From: Balneolales bacterium
Lineage (GTDB): Bacteria; Bacteroidota; Rhodothermia; Balneolales; Natronogracilivirgulaceae
Assembly: GCA_007135115.1 (NCBI GenBank)
Contig: SLJN01000044.1
Span: forward strand, 1-41,767
Length of the DNA: 41,767 bases
Reading direction: 5' to 3'
Below are positions 25,349-34,344 of the stretch, in pieces. Position 1 is the stretch's first letter. Each line of letters opens with the position of its first letter. A program made the translations under genes and the position numbers. The notes below the pieces were generated by a model. That model ran no database searches, was not told where the DNA came from, and saw only the letters and a program-made list of their open reading frames with translations.

Positions 25349-27376
25349 TCACTGGCGCAACTTTCGAAATACAACCCCACTGCATGCCGGTACTTTAATC
25401 GTACCGCTGATTTCAGCAAGTTTATACTGAGAGGCGTTTTTAGCCGATACGACCATTTCCCAAAATCCGGGCGGTAAATGTAGAATTCGGTGGTCGTGCT
25501 GGTTGGCATTCATTGAAACCAGGTAGTCATAAGAATCACCGGCAGATTTTCCGTCGATGTGAAAAGAAAGGTGCAACGGATCTTCAGTGTTTTTGAAGAA
25601 TATATCCTCAGGATTTGATTTTCGAAGGGCAGGGGAGGCATTACGTAGCGCTATCAGTCCGTGATAAAAGTTAAATAACCTGTTGTTAATCGAAATTTCG
25701 TCGAAATTGAGATAGTTAGTCTGATTGTCCTTTTCGTAGCTATTGTGATCCATTTTACCCTGCCGGGGATCAGGCGCAGATGTTTTAGCGATAACTTTTG
25801 ACCGCCCCCATTCCTGACCGGAATGAACCATCGTGATGCCTTGACTAACAAACAGATATAGTGCGGCAAGTTTGGAAACTTTTAACTCATGTTCCGATAA
25901 CTCGGTGTGATCAGCTTTATCTTTAATCACTTTATCCAACAAGCCGGGATTAAGGCCTATGCGGATAAAATCTCCGAGTGTAAATCCGTCGTGAGCTTCT
26001 AAATAATTGACCGAATGCTCGGCGGACTCAAACCGACCGTTGGCTTTGCCGTGAAGCGTACCCTGAACAAAATTCTCAAGAGCTTCGCGTGAGGTCTCAC
26101 CTTGCCAATGACCAAAAATGTATCCTTTATCGTGAATAGGGTCGGAGCCTTTTACGCCGTTTCGAATTTGGTCATTCCAGGAAGCCCACTTGCGATATGA
26201 AAAATCCGAGGGGTTGTAGCCACCACCCCAGGGTTCTGCGATTAAGACAACATTGGGATTGATTTTACGGGCTTCTTTGCGGATTTCATCGATGGTTTGC
26301 CGGTCAATAAGATTCGCCAAATCAAACCGAAATCCATCGATATGATATTCGCGCATCCAGTATTTGATGCTTTCAATGATCAACGTACGAGACATCGGGG
26401 ACTCGGTCTTGAAATCATTGCCACAGCCGCTTTCACTCAGAAAATGTCCGTTATCATCAAGGCGGAAGTAGTAGGATTTATCTATGAATTTTAACGGGTT
26501 TAAATCATACTGGGAGACATGATTGTAAACTACGTCTAAAATAACCGCTATACCTTCTTTGTGAAGGTTTTTGATCACTTCCTTAAGTTCTCGCGCAGCC
26601 AGCCGGTTTCTACCTGTGACTTTTCCTATAGCAGCCGAACTGTCGGATGCATACAGGGTTTCTGGGGCAAAAAAGAAACTGGTCATGTAGCCCCAATGGT
26701 TTCGGCCATAAGGGTTCCATAGGTTGTGAAAGCCCTCGTCGGTTTTATGACGATAGGGCGGTTCAAACCCGGCAAACTTTTGAAGCGGAAGAAACTCAAT
26801 GGCGTTGACACCCAGCTTTTTCAGATAGTTAATCCCTCCTTTTGTGGAAGGATCAATAAAACCTTTGTAACTGCCGGGATATTTAGATTTGGCTGAAGAA
26901 TGGGCCGTCATATCCTTCAGATGGGCCTCATAAATAATAAGGTCTCTGGGATCTTCAATCGGGATAAATTGATCGTCTTCCCAATCAAAGCTTTCTTCCT
27001 TTATAATCTTTGTGCGGGCATATTGCCGGAAGTGATTGGTGGTGGTTACATGACGGCTGTAGGGGTCAGCCAATAAATAGCGGGATTGCAAAAAATCACT
27101 TGCATTACTGTCTTTAACATAATACCCGTAGAACTTATCTAAATGATTGCCTTTTAACTGCAACTCCCAAATACCATCTCCGGTATGTTCAAGATCATAG
27201 CGATCACCCTCCGGATCATCATAATTATTGAAAAGCTCCAGCTGAATCGAGCTGGCCCTGGGAGCGAATATCCGGAAAGAAGCTTTTTTGCCATCAGCTC
27301 TGCAACCGAAAGATAATTTGTGTCGGGGATCGAATTCGGCAGATTTAGGTTTTGATCGGGTGTCAGTTTGCACCAT
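25349..27376 (-). CDS. GH13 alpha-glucan debranching-type enzyme (pullulanase/isoamylase-like)
   Basis: This 675-residue cytoplasmic protein has no signal peptide. An N-terminal CBM48/E-set domain (FRIFAPRASSIQLELF, about 30-110) is followed by a GH13 barrel. Barrel motifs are VILDVVYNHV (region I), DGFRFDLAN with nucleophile Asp352, LIAEPWGG with acid/base Glu381, and LEAHDGF with Asp463. The stretch SGCGNDFKTESPM resembles type I pullulanases, while NHWGYMTSFFFAPE resembles isoamylase/GlgX. It probably hydrolyses alpha-1,6 links in glycogen or imported maltodextrin. A C-terminal beta domain ends the protein. It is a lone gene with no glycogen operon visible, so exact specificity is open. 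Confidence 0.9.
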   Translation of the reverse strand: MVQTDTRSKPKSAEFDPRHKLSFGCRADGKKASFRIFAPRASSIQLELFNNYDDPEGDRYDLEHTGDGIWELQLKGNHLDKFYGYYVKDSNASDFLQSRYLLADPYSRHVTTTNHFRQYARTKIIKEESFDWEDDQFIPIEDPRDLIIYEAHLKDMTAHSSAKSKYPGSYKGFIDPSTKGGINYLKKLGVNAIEFLPLQKFAGFEPPYRHKTDEGFHNLWNPYGRNHWGYMTSFFFAPETLYASDSSAAIGKVTGRNRLAARELKEVIKNLHKEGIAVILDVVYNHVSQYDLNPLKFIDKSYYFRLDDNGHFLSESGCGNDFKTESPMSRTLIIESIKYWMREYHIDGFRFDLANLIDRQTIDEIRKEARKINPNVVLIAEPWGGGYNPSDFSYRKWASWNDQIRNGVKGSDPIHDKGYIFGHWQGETSREALENFVQGTLHGKANGRFESAEHSVNYLEAHDGFTLGDFIRIGLNPGLLDKVIKDKADHTELSEHELKVSKLAALYLFVSQGITMVHSGQEWGRSKVIAKTSAPDPRQGKMDHNSYEKDNQTNYLNFDEISINNRLFNFYHGLIALRNASPALRKSNPEDIFFKNTEDPLHLSFHIDGKSAGDSYDYLVSMNANQHDHRILHLPPGFWEMVVSAKNASQYKLAEISGTIKVPACSGVVFRKLRQ

Positions 27377-27450
27377 GTGAAGTAATTGCGTCCTTAAATT
27401 AATTTAACGAAGAAATATAGATTAAAGATAGGTAATTAATTGCTAAGGTT

Positions 27451-29472
27451 TTATTTAATAATACTACCCGGTGGTGCCTCAGTAGTTATGGGATAGAGAT
27501 TACCGTCGGGGTCTTCGGCCATTAATATCATACCCTGACTTTTTACTCCCATCATTTTACGAGGTTTCAGGTTTGCCACAACCAACACGTTTTTACCGAC
27601 CAAATCATCGGGTTCGTATTGTTGAGCAACACCTGCCAGAACGGTCCGCTCTTCAAGGCCAATATTTACCTGAACTTTCAATAACTTATCGGATTTCGGA
27701 ATGTGTTCAGCCGAAAGAATCTCGGCACTTCGAATATCAATCCTGGCAAAATCGTCAATAACGGCTGTTTCTTTTAGATCCGGAATATCTTCGGGCTGAG
27801 GTTCTCCGGCGCGTTCTTTGAGTTTTTTGACTTGTGCATCAATAGTCTCGTCCTCAATCTTTTGGAATAAAATGGAGCCTTTTTCAATTTTGTGGCCGGC
27901 AGGTAATAATTCAGAGGTAATATTTTTCCACGTTGATTCCTTCACATTCAGCTCATTACGCAGGGTTTGCATTTTGTTCGGAAGGATGGGATCGAACACT
28001 ATGGAAAGGGCCGCACTCAGCTGAGCACAGACATGAAGCACGGTACCGCAGCGTTCCATATCCGATTTGCGAAGGTGCCATGGTTCCATTTCAGTAAAAT
28101 ATTTATTACCGAGCCGTGCCAGGTTCATACTTTGAAGGACCGCTTCTTTGAGCCGGAATTCTTCATACAATTTGTCGATTTCATCAGCATATTCACCGAT
28201 TGCATTCAGAACTTCCCGATCACGATCAGTCGGATTTACAAGTTCAGGTACGATGCCCTCAAAGTAGCGGTTCAGGAAAGATTGTGTGCGGAATAAAAAG
28301 TTGCCCAAAATGTCGGCAAGTTCACTGTTAACGCGAACCTGAAAATCGGACCAGCTGAAATCGGAGTCCCGCGTTTCGGGCAGGTTGATGGCCAGCACAT
28401 AACGTAGCAAATCCGGTTCGAAATCTTCGAGGTATTCATGCAACCAAACCGCCCATCCTCTGGAAGTGGATAACTTGCGGCCTTCAAGGTTCAAAAATTC
28501 ATTAGCAGGTACATTTTCGGGCAGAACGTAGTCACCGTGAGCTTTCAGCATAGCCGGAAACATGATACAGTGAAAGACGATGTTGTCTTTACCGATGAAA
28601 TGAATCAATCGGGTTTCTTCATCCTGCCAATAGGTTTTCCATTTTTCTGGTTCACCCTGTTGTTCGGCCCACTCTTTTGTGGCTGAAATATAGCCGATAG
28701 GTGCGTCGAACCATACGTATAAAACCTTGCCGTCTGTATCGGGAAGAGGCACTGGGACGCCCCAGTTTAAATCACGGGTAACCGCTCTTTCGTTGAGCCC
28801 CTCATTCAACCAGCTTTTGCATTGACCCGCCACATTGGATTTCCAGTTCTGCCGGCTGTCGATCCATTCTTCCAGCCACTCCTGAAAGTCATTAAGCGGA
28901 AGGAACCAGTGGTTGGTTTCCCGGAATTCCGGAGTTTCTCCGGTTATGACACTTTTGGGGTTCAACAACTCCGTCGGAGAAAGCGAACTGCCGCACTTTT
29001 CACACTGGTCACCATAAGCTTCCTCGAATCCGCATTTAGGGCAGTTGCCTTTGACATAGCGGTCCGGTAGAAACATATCTGCTTTGGGATCAAATAGCTG
29101 CCGCTGAGATTTTTCAACGAAAACATCTTTGTCGTATAAAGTTTTGAAGAAATCTCCGGAGGTTTTATGATGCGTCTCGGAGCTGGTGCGACCAAAATAA
29201 TCGAAGGAAATCCCCAGCTTTTCGAAAGTTTCCTTATTTATTTGATGATACTTATCAACGATATCAGCAGGTGTTACACCGGCCCGGTCGGCTGCAAGTG
29301 TGATGGGAACCCCGTGTTCATCAGAGCCGCAAATAAAAACGATATCATCTTCTTTGAGCCGCTTGAAGCGTACGAACATATCAGATGGAAGGTATGCTCC
29401 GGCAAGGTGACCAAGGTGAAGGGGGCCGTTAGCATAAGGAAGAGCCGCAGTGACAAGAGTTCGTTTAGCCAT
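27451..29472 (-). CDS. metG: Methionyl-tRNA synthetase
   Basis: This 673-residue class I synthetase charges tRNA-Met. The HIGH motif reads HLGH (19-22). The zinc knuckle is CPKCGFEEAYGDQCEKCG (about 144-161). The KMSKS equivalent is RKLSTSRGW (about 332-340), and the anticodon-binding helical domain follows. The C-terminal 110 residues form the tRNA-binding OB/EMAP domain (IDDFARIDIRSAEILSAEH, LKPRKMMGVKSQGMIL). Length and order match the long bacterial MetG with a fused dimerisation domain. Its own promoter-like site lies at 29541-29570. Confidence 0.98.
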   Translation of the reverse strand: MAKRTLVTAALPYANGPLHLGHLAGAYLPSDMFVRFKRLKEDDIVFICGSDEHGVPITLAADRAGVTPADIVDKYHQINKETFEKLGISFDYFGRTSSETHHKTSGDFFKTLYDKDVFVEKSQRQLFDPKADMFLPDRYVKGNCPKCGFEEAYGDQCEKCGSSLSPTELLNPKSVITGETPEFRETNHWFLPLNDFQEWLEEWIDSRQNWKSNVAGQCKSWLNEGLNERAVTRDLNWGVPVPLPDTDGKVLYVWFDAPIGYISATKEWAEQQGEPEKWKTYWQDEETRLIHFIGKDNIVFHCIMFPAMLKAHGDYVLPENVPANEFLNLEGRKLSTSRGWAVWLHEYLEDFEPDLLRYVLAINLPETRDSDFSWSDFQVRVNSELADILGNFLFRTQSFLNRYFEGIVPELVNPTDRDREVLNAIGEYADEIDKLYEEFRLKEAVLQSMNLARLGNKYFTEMEPWHLRKSDMERCGTVLHVCAQLSAALSIVFDPILPNKMQTLRNELNVKESTWKNITSELLPAGHKIEKGSILFQKIEDETIDAQVKKLKERAGEPQPEDIPDLKETAVIDDFARIDIRSAEILSAEHIPKSDKLLKVQVNIGLEERTVLAGVAQQYEPDDLVGKNVLVVANLKPRKMMGVKSQGMILMAEDPDGNLYPITTEAPPGSIIK

Positions 29473-29540
29473 TTAAAAGCAGACGTTGAAGGTTTGAAAT
29501 ATTCCTGATGTTTGAAAACGTTACAGATACAAAAAGTGCG

Positions 29541-29570
29541 CCAAGATACATATCAACGGCGTCGATCAAA
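29541..29570 (-). promoter_or_regulatory. Putative Bacteroidota-type promoter of metG
   Basis: On the minus strand, TTTG (29567-29570) and TATCTTGG (29541-29548, cf. TAnnTTTG) are separated by 18 bases, about 70 bases before the metG ATG. Confidence 0.4.
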
Positions 29571-29699
29571 AGCCTCATTAAAACTAATAGAGCTGGTTTT
29601 ATAACTGCTTGCACACCAATTACCGGTAGCGACCGGTTTTATATTTTGAAGCCTATTTAGGTGTGATGTAACAGTAACATAGAATCCATTTTGTTAGTA

Positions 29700-29728
29700 T
29701 TAAAAATCCGATAATGCAGATATATCGG
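29700..29728 (-). terminator. Intrinsic terminator of the TrmH-family gene
   Basis: Arms CCGATA (29708-29713) and TATCGG (29723-29728) with a 9-base loop; on the minus strand ATTTTTAA follows. It is about 37 bases after the stop at 29765. Confidence 0.65.
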
Positions 29729-29764
29729 TCAAAATAAATGCAAAGCCCGCCCGGATTAAGGTGA

Positions 29765-30304
29765 TTAATTTTCCAGATTTTTCAGGTAAACCTGATATAA
29801 TACAATGCCAATCGTTACGGAGACATTGAAGGAGTGTTTTTGGCCGAATTGAGGAATTTCAATATATTCATCGCACAGGTTAAGGATTTTCGAATCAAGA
29901 CCGATAACCTCACTACCGAACACTAAAATAAGTGGCCGGTTAACAGACGGTTGTAAATCAGTTAGAGGCTTACTTTCATTGGTTTGTTCAATAGCCACCA
30001 GATGATGATAGTCATCTTTGTACTTCATCAAAGCTTCTGGTCCGTTGGTAAAGTGATTCCAATTCATGGATTTTTCCGCACCCAGCGCAGTTTTACTGAT
30101 TTCAGCCCTCGGTGGTTTAGGAGTATACCCTGATAACTGAACATTACCGACGCCAAATGCGTCACTTGTCCGAAAAGCTGACCCCACGTTGTACATGCTT
30201 CTGATGTCATGTAACCAAACTGAGGTTTGGCGGAGTAACTCAGGCTTTTCGCGAGCAAGATTTTGATTTAAAATTTCCTTCGTGGATCGTTTTACGACAG
30301 TCAT
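29765..30304 (-). CDS. SpoU/TrmH-family RNA 2'-O-methyltransferase
   Basis: A 179-residue SPOUT methyltransferase that uses SAM to methylate a ribose in rRNA or tRNA. Motif 1 is LHDIRSMYNVGSAFRTSDAFG, motif 2 LILVFGSEVIGLD and motif 3 IPQFGQKHSFNVSVTIGIVLY. Together these form the knotted SAM site and the catalytic Arg/Asn positions. It is shorter than RlmB because it lacks the N-terminal L30e-like substrate domain, as in the minimal TrmL/TrmH type. Target unknown. Its ATG is only 3 bases from the divergent WecA-type gene, so its promoter must lie inside that gene. Confidence 0.92.
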   Translation of the reverse strand: MTVVKRSTKEILNQNLAREKPELLRQTSVWLHDIRSMYNVGSAFRTSDAFGVGNVQLSGYTPKPPRAEISKTALGAEKSMNWNHFTNGPEALMKYKDDYHHLVAIEQTNESKPLTDLQPSVNRPLILVFGSEVIGLDSKILNLCDEYIEIPQFGQKHSFNVSVTIGIVLYQVYLKNLEN

Positions 30305-30307
30305 TAC

Positions 30308-31519
30308 ATGAATTTTACAGGTCTGTTGCTTATAGCGGGCAGCATTACGTTTTTACTGGCATTATTGTTATCCAATATAGCACGTAGAATGGGTAACAAT
30401 GCAATTTTTAGGGATTATCCCGATAACATCCGGAAATTGCATAAACGCCCGGTTCCATCCACCGGTGGGCTTGCCTTGGTGAGCGCAACGATGCTGGGAG
30501 GTGCGATCTTAATTCCTTCCATGATGGAATATATGTCACCCGGTATGACCGGTTTTACCTATTATTTCGCTGCTGCAGCCGGGCTGATCGCTATTTCCGG
30601 GGTCTATGATGATGTCTTTGGAATGAGTTTCAAGCCAAAGTTCATTATTCAGTTGGTGGCTGCTGCGATTGTGTTGTATGGCTTGGAAACTCAGTTTGTT
30701 GCTCAGCATATCAGTTATTCGGAAACGCCCCTGGCAGGCAGACTTGCCATTTATGGAGTGCTTGGTCTGTGGATGGTCTCAGGCTGTAATACGGTAAACT
30801 TGGTTGATGGAATAGATTCACTGGCCGGAAGCCTGATCATGACCGTAATTTTCGGCATCACAGCCATTTCGGTCAGCTGGGGGGTAGTTGATGTTTTTCC
30901 GTTCATCATTCCCCTTGCAGCCGCAATGCTTGGCTTTCTGTGGTTTAACCGGCCACCGGCTTCGCTGTTCATGGGAGATACTGGCAGTATGTTCAGTGGG
31001 TTTATCGTCTCTGTAGCAATAATTGTTCTCGGGGTGCATGCCACCCATTGGATGCATGCACTTTCATTGGCACTTCTACTAAGTATTCCCCTTTCTGATA
31101 CTATTTTTGCGATAATACGCCGGGTTAAGCATGGGCAAAATCCTTTTGAGTCGGACAACAATCACCTGCATCATATGTTGCAGCGCTATTTTAAAGGTCC
31201 CGGTGCTGCCGTACTAAGCCTGTCTGCTGCATCAGTTGTGATGATATCTATAGCTATTCTGTTGAGTAACATCACCAACATAACGCTGTTTTTCTTTACA
31301 TACGGCATCTTATTTGGTCTGTTTTTAATAATTGCCGTAACTTACTCTATTAAAATCCAGAACCGGGATTCCGTGCTCTACTCACACATGGTAGGGATCA
31401 AAAAAGAAGAACCCGGTATACTCACTCAGAAGGCAGATAAGATCAGGAAACAAGATAACCTCGAATCTAACGTTCCTGTTAGCCATCTGGCAGGGTACCA
31501 TCACCGGAATGGTGCCTGA
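30308..31519 (+). CDS. WecA/MraY-family undecaprenyl-phosphate sugar-phosphate transferase
   Basis: A 403-residue membrane enzyme (about 10-11 segments) of the polyprenyl-phosphate N-acetylhexosamine-1-phosphate transferase family. It loads the first sugar of a surface polysaccharide onto undecaprenyl phosphate. Motifs are KLHKRPVPSTGG, the DD pair in SGVYDDVFG, NLVDGIDSLAG, FMGDTGSMFSGF and the His motif NNHLHHML, all catalytic or Mg2+-binding positions in MraY/WecA. The polar C-terminal tail (about 50 residues) is an extension of unknown role. It opens the polysaccharide locus. It could instead serve a general lipid-linked glycan such as WecA-type GlcNAc. Its ATG lies within 3 bases of the divergent methyltransferase start. 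Confidence 0.93.
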   Translation: MNFTGLLLIAGSITFLLALLLSNIARRMGNNAIFRDYPDNIRKLHKRPVPSTGGLALVSATMLGGAILIPSMMEYMSPGMTGFTYYFAAAAGLIAISGVYDDVFGMSFKPKFIIQLVAAAIVLYGLETQFVAQHISYSETPLAGRLAIYGVLGLWMVSGCNTVNLVDGIDSLAGSLIMTVIFGITAISVSWGVVDVFPFIIPLAAAMLGFLWFNRPPASLFMGDTGSMFSGFIVSVAIIVLGVHATHWMHALSLALLLSIPLSDTIFAIIRRVKHGQNPFESDNNHLHHMLQRYFKGPGAAVLSLSAASVVMISIAILLSNITNITLFFFTYGILFGLFLIIAVTYSIKIQNRDSVLYSHMVGIKKEEPGILTQKADKIRKQDNLESNVPVSHLAGYHHRNGA

Positions 31520-31563
31520 TCTGAGTTTGAACACAAATCAATTAAATCGAAACAGAGTAGGTC

Positions 31564-32034
31564 GTGAAAAAAAATTACTTATCTCCTGAGGGCTATCAGA
31601 AACTTAAAGATGAATTGAAAGATCTGACGAGCAGGGGGCGACGAGAAGTAGCTGAAAAAATTGAAGAAGCTCGTTCTCATGGTGACTTGAGTGAAAATGC
31701 AGAATACGATGCCGCTAAAGAAGAGCAGGGGCATCTTGAAAAGCGAATCGCCGAGTTGGAAAACACACTGGCAAACTCGCGGGTGTTGGATGAAAAAAAT
31801 ATGGATGACTCGAAAGTGTACGTGCTTTCAACGGTTACCGTGTTGAACCATAAAACAAAAAAAGAGATGTCCTACACCCTGGTTTCCAAGGATGAAGCCG
31901 ATTTCAGCCAGGGAAAAATTTCTGTCGATTCTCCGATCGGCAGCTCCCTCATGGGAAAAGAAGTTGGTGAAGTTGTTGAAGTTGATGTCCCGGCTGGTAA
32001 GCTTGAACTTGAAATCAAAAATATTGAGCGTTAA
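31564..32034 (+). CDS. greA: Transcription elongation factor GreA
   Basis: A 156-residue factor that rescues backtracked RNA polymerase by stimulating transcript cleavage. The N-terminal coiled coil has SPEGYQKLKDELKDL and ARSHGDLSENAEYDAAKEEQG, with the acidic tip Asp/Glu residues. The C-terminal FKBP-like domain has VSKDEADFSQGKISVDSPIGSSLMGKEVGE. Length and motifs are standard. The start is GTG at 31564. It sits between the WecA-type gene and ugd, 12 bases before ugd, so it is probably co-transcribed with polysaccharide genes. Confidence 0.97.
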   Translation: MKKNYLSPEGYQKLKDELKDLTSRGRREVAEKIEEARSHGDLSENAEYDAAKEEQGHLEKRIAELENTLANSRVLDEKNMDDSKVYVLSTVTVLNHKTKKEMSYTLVSKDEADFSQGKISVDSPIGSSLMGKEVGEVVEVDVPAGKLELEIKNIER

Positions 32035-32046
32035 AAACTTCAGATT

Positions 32047-33390
32047 ATGAAATTAGCTGTTATTGGTACCGGATATGTTGGCCTGGTGAGCGGAACCTGC
32101 TTTGCAGACTCTGGTAATGAAGTTACATGTGTTGATAATAACCCGGAGAAACTAAAGGCATTAAAAAACGGGGAGATCCCGATTTATGAACCCGGGCTGG
32201 ACACACTGTTCCATCGCTCAATAAGAGAAAAACGACTCTCTTTTACGGATGATCTTGAAAGTGCCGTTAAGCAGGCAGAAGTTATTTTTCTGTGTTTGCC
32301 GACCCCTCCTGGTGCGGATGGCCAGGCAGATCTCAGTTTTGTATTAGATGTGGCCGCACAGATCGCTCCCATGCTGGAAGATTACAAGGTCATTGTAAAC
32401 AAGAGTACAGTTCCCGTAGGTACGGCTGATAAAGTACGCATGACCATTGAAGCCGGCACTTCTCAGGAGTTTGACGTAGTATCCAATCCGGAATTTTTGC
32501 GTGAAGGCGCCGCTGTTGATGACTTTCTCAAGCCTGAAAGGGTCATCATTGGAAGTTCCAGTGAACGTGCCCTGGAAATTATGAAGTCTCTTTACGACCC
32601 ATTTGTTCGCAGTGGTAATCCTATTATCGCTATGGATGAAAGAAGTTCGGAGTTGACCAAATACGCCGCTAACTCCTTCCTGGCAACCAAGATTTCTTTC
32701 ATGAATGAAATTGCCAATGTTTGCGAACGTGTCGGCGCCAATATTGATGACATTCGCCGCGGCATCGGAACGGATTCCAGAATTGGTAAAAGATTCCTCT
32801 TTGCCGGTATAGGTTATGGGGGAAGCTGCTTTCCGAAAGATGTTCAGGCCCTGGATTACACAGCCGATCAACACGAGTATGATTTCAATATTCTCAAATC
32901 AGTTATAGCTGTAAATAACCGTCAGAAACTTTCTATAGTTGAAAAAATTAAATCCTACTATGAAGCTGATGGCATTAAAGGAAAAACATTTGGTATTTGG
33001 GGGCTGTCGTTTAAGCCTGAGACCGATGACATCCGTGAAGCGCCGTCACTCTACATAATTCGCGCCCTCCTTGATATGGGAGCATCAGTTAAAGCCTATG
33101 ATCCCGAAGCAATAGAAACATTCAAAGAGGCCTTCGGTGAAGACAGTAATCAAATTGAGTTTTGCGAAGATCAGGGCGAGGTTCTTCACAATTCGGATGC
33201 TCTCGTTATTTGTACCGAATGGAATGAGTTTCGAAGACCGAGTTTTACCAGGTTCTCCGAACTGATGAAAACTCCGGTTATTTTTGATGGTCGTAACCTT
33301 TATGATCTTAAAGAAGCTAAAAAGCATGGACTTATCTACTTCAGCGTAGGCAGAGAGTCCGTTAATACAGATAAAAAAATACATGCCTGA
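32047..33390 (+). CDS. ugd: UDP-glucose 6-dehydrogenase
   Basis: A 447-residue NAD-dependent enzyme converting UDP-glucose to UDP-glucuronate. The N-terminal Rossmann motif [15 protein letters not shown], the [11 protein letters not shown] and [14 protein letters not shown] blocks, catalytic Cys261 in [14 protein letters not shown], and the C-terminal [16 protein letters not shown] and CTEWNEFR define the family. It overlaps the next gene (UDP-glucuronate decarboxylase) by 8 bases, matching consecutive steps of one pathway. Some members use UDP-ManNAc or UDP-GalNAc, but the closest features are of the UDP-glucose type. Confidence 0.96.
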   Translation: MKLAVIGTGYVGLVSGTCFADSGNEVTCVDNNPEKLKALKNGEIPIYEPGLDTLFHRSIREKRLSFTDDLESAVKQAEVIFLCLPTPPGADGQADLSFVLDVAAQIAPMLEDYKVIVNKSTVPVGTADKVRMTIEAGTSQEFDVVSNPEFLREGAAVDDFLKPERVIIGSSSERALEIMKSLYDPFVRSGNPIIAMDERSSELTKYAANSFLATKISFMNEIANVCERVGANIDDIRRGIGTDSRIGKRFLFAGIGYGGSCFPKDVQALDYTADQHEYDFNILKSVIAVNNRQKLSIVEKIKSYYEADGIKGKTFGIWGLSFKPETDDIREAPSLYIIRALLDMGASVKAYDPEAIETFKEAFGEDSNQIEFCEDQGEVLHNSDALVICTEWNEFRRPSFTRFSELMKTPVIFDGRNLYDLKEAKKHGLIYFSVGRESVNTDKKIHA

Positions 33391-34336
33391 ACGTGCCTTA
33401 ATAACCGGAGGAGCCGGTTTTCTCGGATCACACCTGTGCGATCGTTTTGTTAAAGAAGGATATCATGTTATCTGTATGGACAACTTGTCCACGGGGCGGG
33501 CCGAGAACATACAGCATCTCATCGGGCACGAGCGATTCGAATTTATTAAGTATGATGTCACCGAGTATCTGCATGTAGGCGGGGAGTTAGACATCATTTT
33601 GCATTTTGCCTCACCGGCGTCTCCGGTTGACTACCTCGAAATGCCGATTCAAACTCTTAAAGTGGGATCACTCGGCACGCATAAGGCTTTGGGGTTGGCT
33701 AAAGAAAAAGAAGCTCGATTTTTACTGGCATCAACCAGTGAGGTTTATGGAGATCCCCAGATTCACCCTCAACCGGAGTCCTACTGGGGAAATGTAAATC
33801 CGATTGGGGTCCGAGGGGTGTATGATGAAGCAAAACGTTTTGCAGAGGCGTTGGTTATGGCCTACCATCGCTACCACAACCTCGACACCAGGATTGTAAG
33901 AATTTTTAATACCTATGGCCCGCGCATGCGAATAGATGACGGGCGTGCATTACCGACGTTTATGAGTCAGGCTCTTCGCGGAGAAGATATTACGATATAC
34001 GGAGATGGCTCACAAACGCGATCATTTTGTTATGTGGATGATCTTATTGAAGGCATTTACCGTTTAGCCAACTCTGATTATATTGAACCTGTCAACATCG
34101 GCAACCCCGAAGAAATTTCAATATTGGAGTTTGCAAGGGAGATCGTAAATCTCACGGGTAGCAGTAGTAAAATCGTGTTTAAAGATCTTCCTATAGACGA
34201 CCCGAAAGTCCGTCAGCCGGACACCTCACTTGCTGAAAAAGTTCTGGGTTGGAAAGCAAAAGAGAACCGCAGCGAGGGTTTAAAAACGACACTCGATTAT
34301 TTTAGGTCTAAGATCAGTGATCGACAACCTGTTTAG
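33383..34336 (+). CDS. UDP-glucuronate decarboxylase (UDP-xylose synthase)
   Basis: A 317-residue extended short-chain dehydrogenase. The NAD motif is [10 protein letters not shown] (9-18). The active site has the STSEVYGDP segment and the Y-x-x-x-K pair Tyr147/Lys151 in VYDEAKR. The UXS-typical [39 protein letters not shown] and [14 protein letters not shown] blocks are all present. It converts UDP-glucuronate to UDP-xylose. It directly follows ugd with an 8-base overlap, so the locus can supply UDP-GlcA and UDP-Xyl. Its stop overlaps the AGGAGG of the next gene. Confidence 0.95.
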   Translation: MPERALITGGAGFLGSHLCDRFVKEGYHVICMDNLSTGRAENIQHLIGHERFEFIKYDVTEYLHVGGELDIILHFASPASPVDYLEMPIQTLKVGSLGTHKALGLAKEKEARFLLASTSEVYGDPQIHPQPESYWGNVNPIGVRGVYDEAKRFAEALVMAYHRYHNLDTRIVRIFNTYGPRMRIDDGRALPTFMSQALRGEDITIYGDGSQTRSFCYVDDLIEGIYRLANSDYIEPVNIGNPEEISILEFAREIVNLTGSSSKIVFKDLPIDDPKVRQPDTSLAEKVLGWKAKENRSEGLKTTLDYFRSKISDRQPV

Positions 34337-34340
34337 GAGG
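34335..34340 (+). promoter_or_regulatory. Strong ribosome binding site of the Wzc gene overlapping the previous stop
   Basis: AGGAGG shares bases with the TAG stop of the decarboxylase gene and precedes the ATG at 34345 by 4 bases (34348 by 7). Either ATG may be used. Confidence 0.7.
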
Positions 34341-34344
34341 CTTC

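Noticed and set aside
30751-31161. 136-codon minus-strand ORF inside the WecA-type gene
   Set aside because: It is a shadow of catalytic-motif codons of the transferase and has no independent support.
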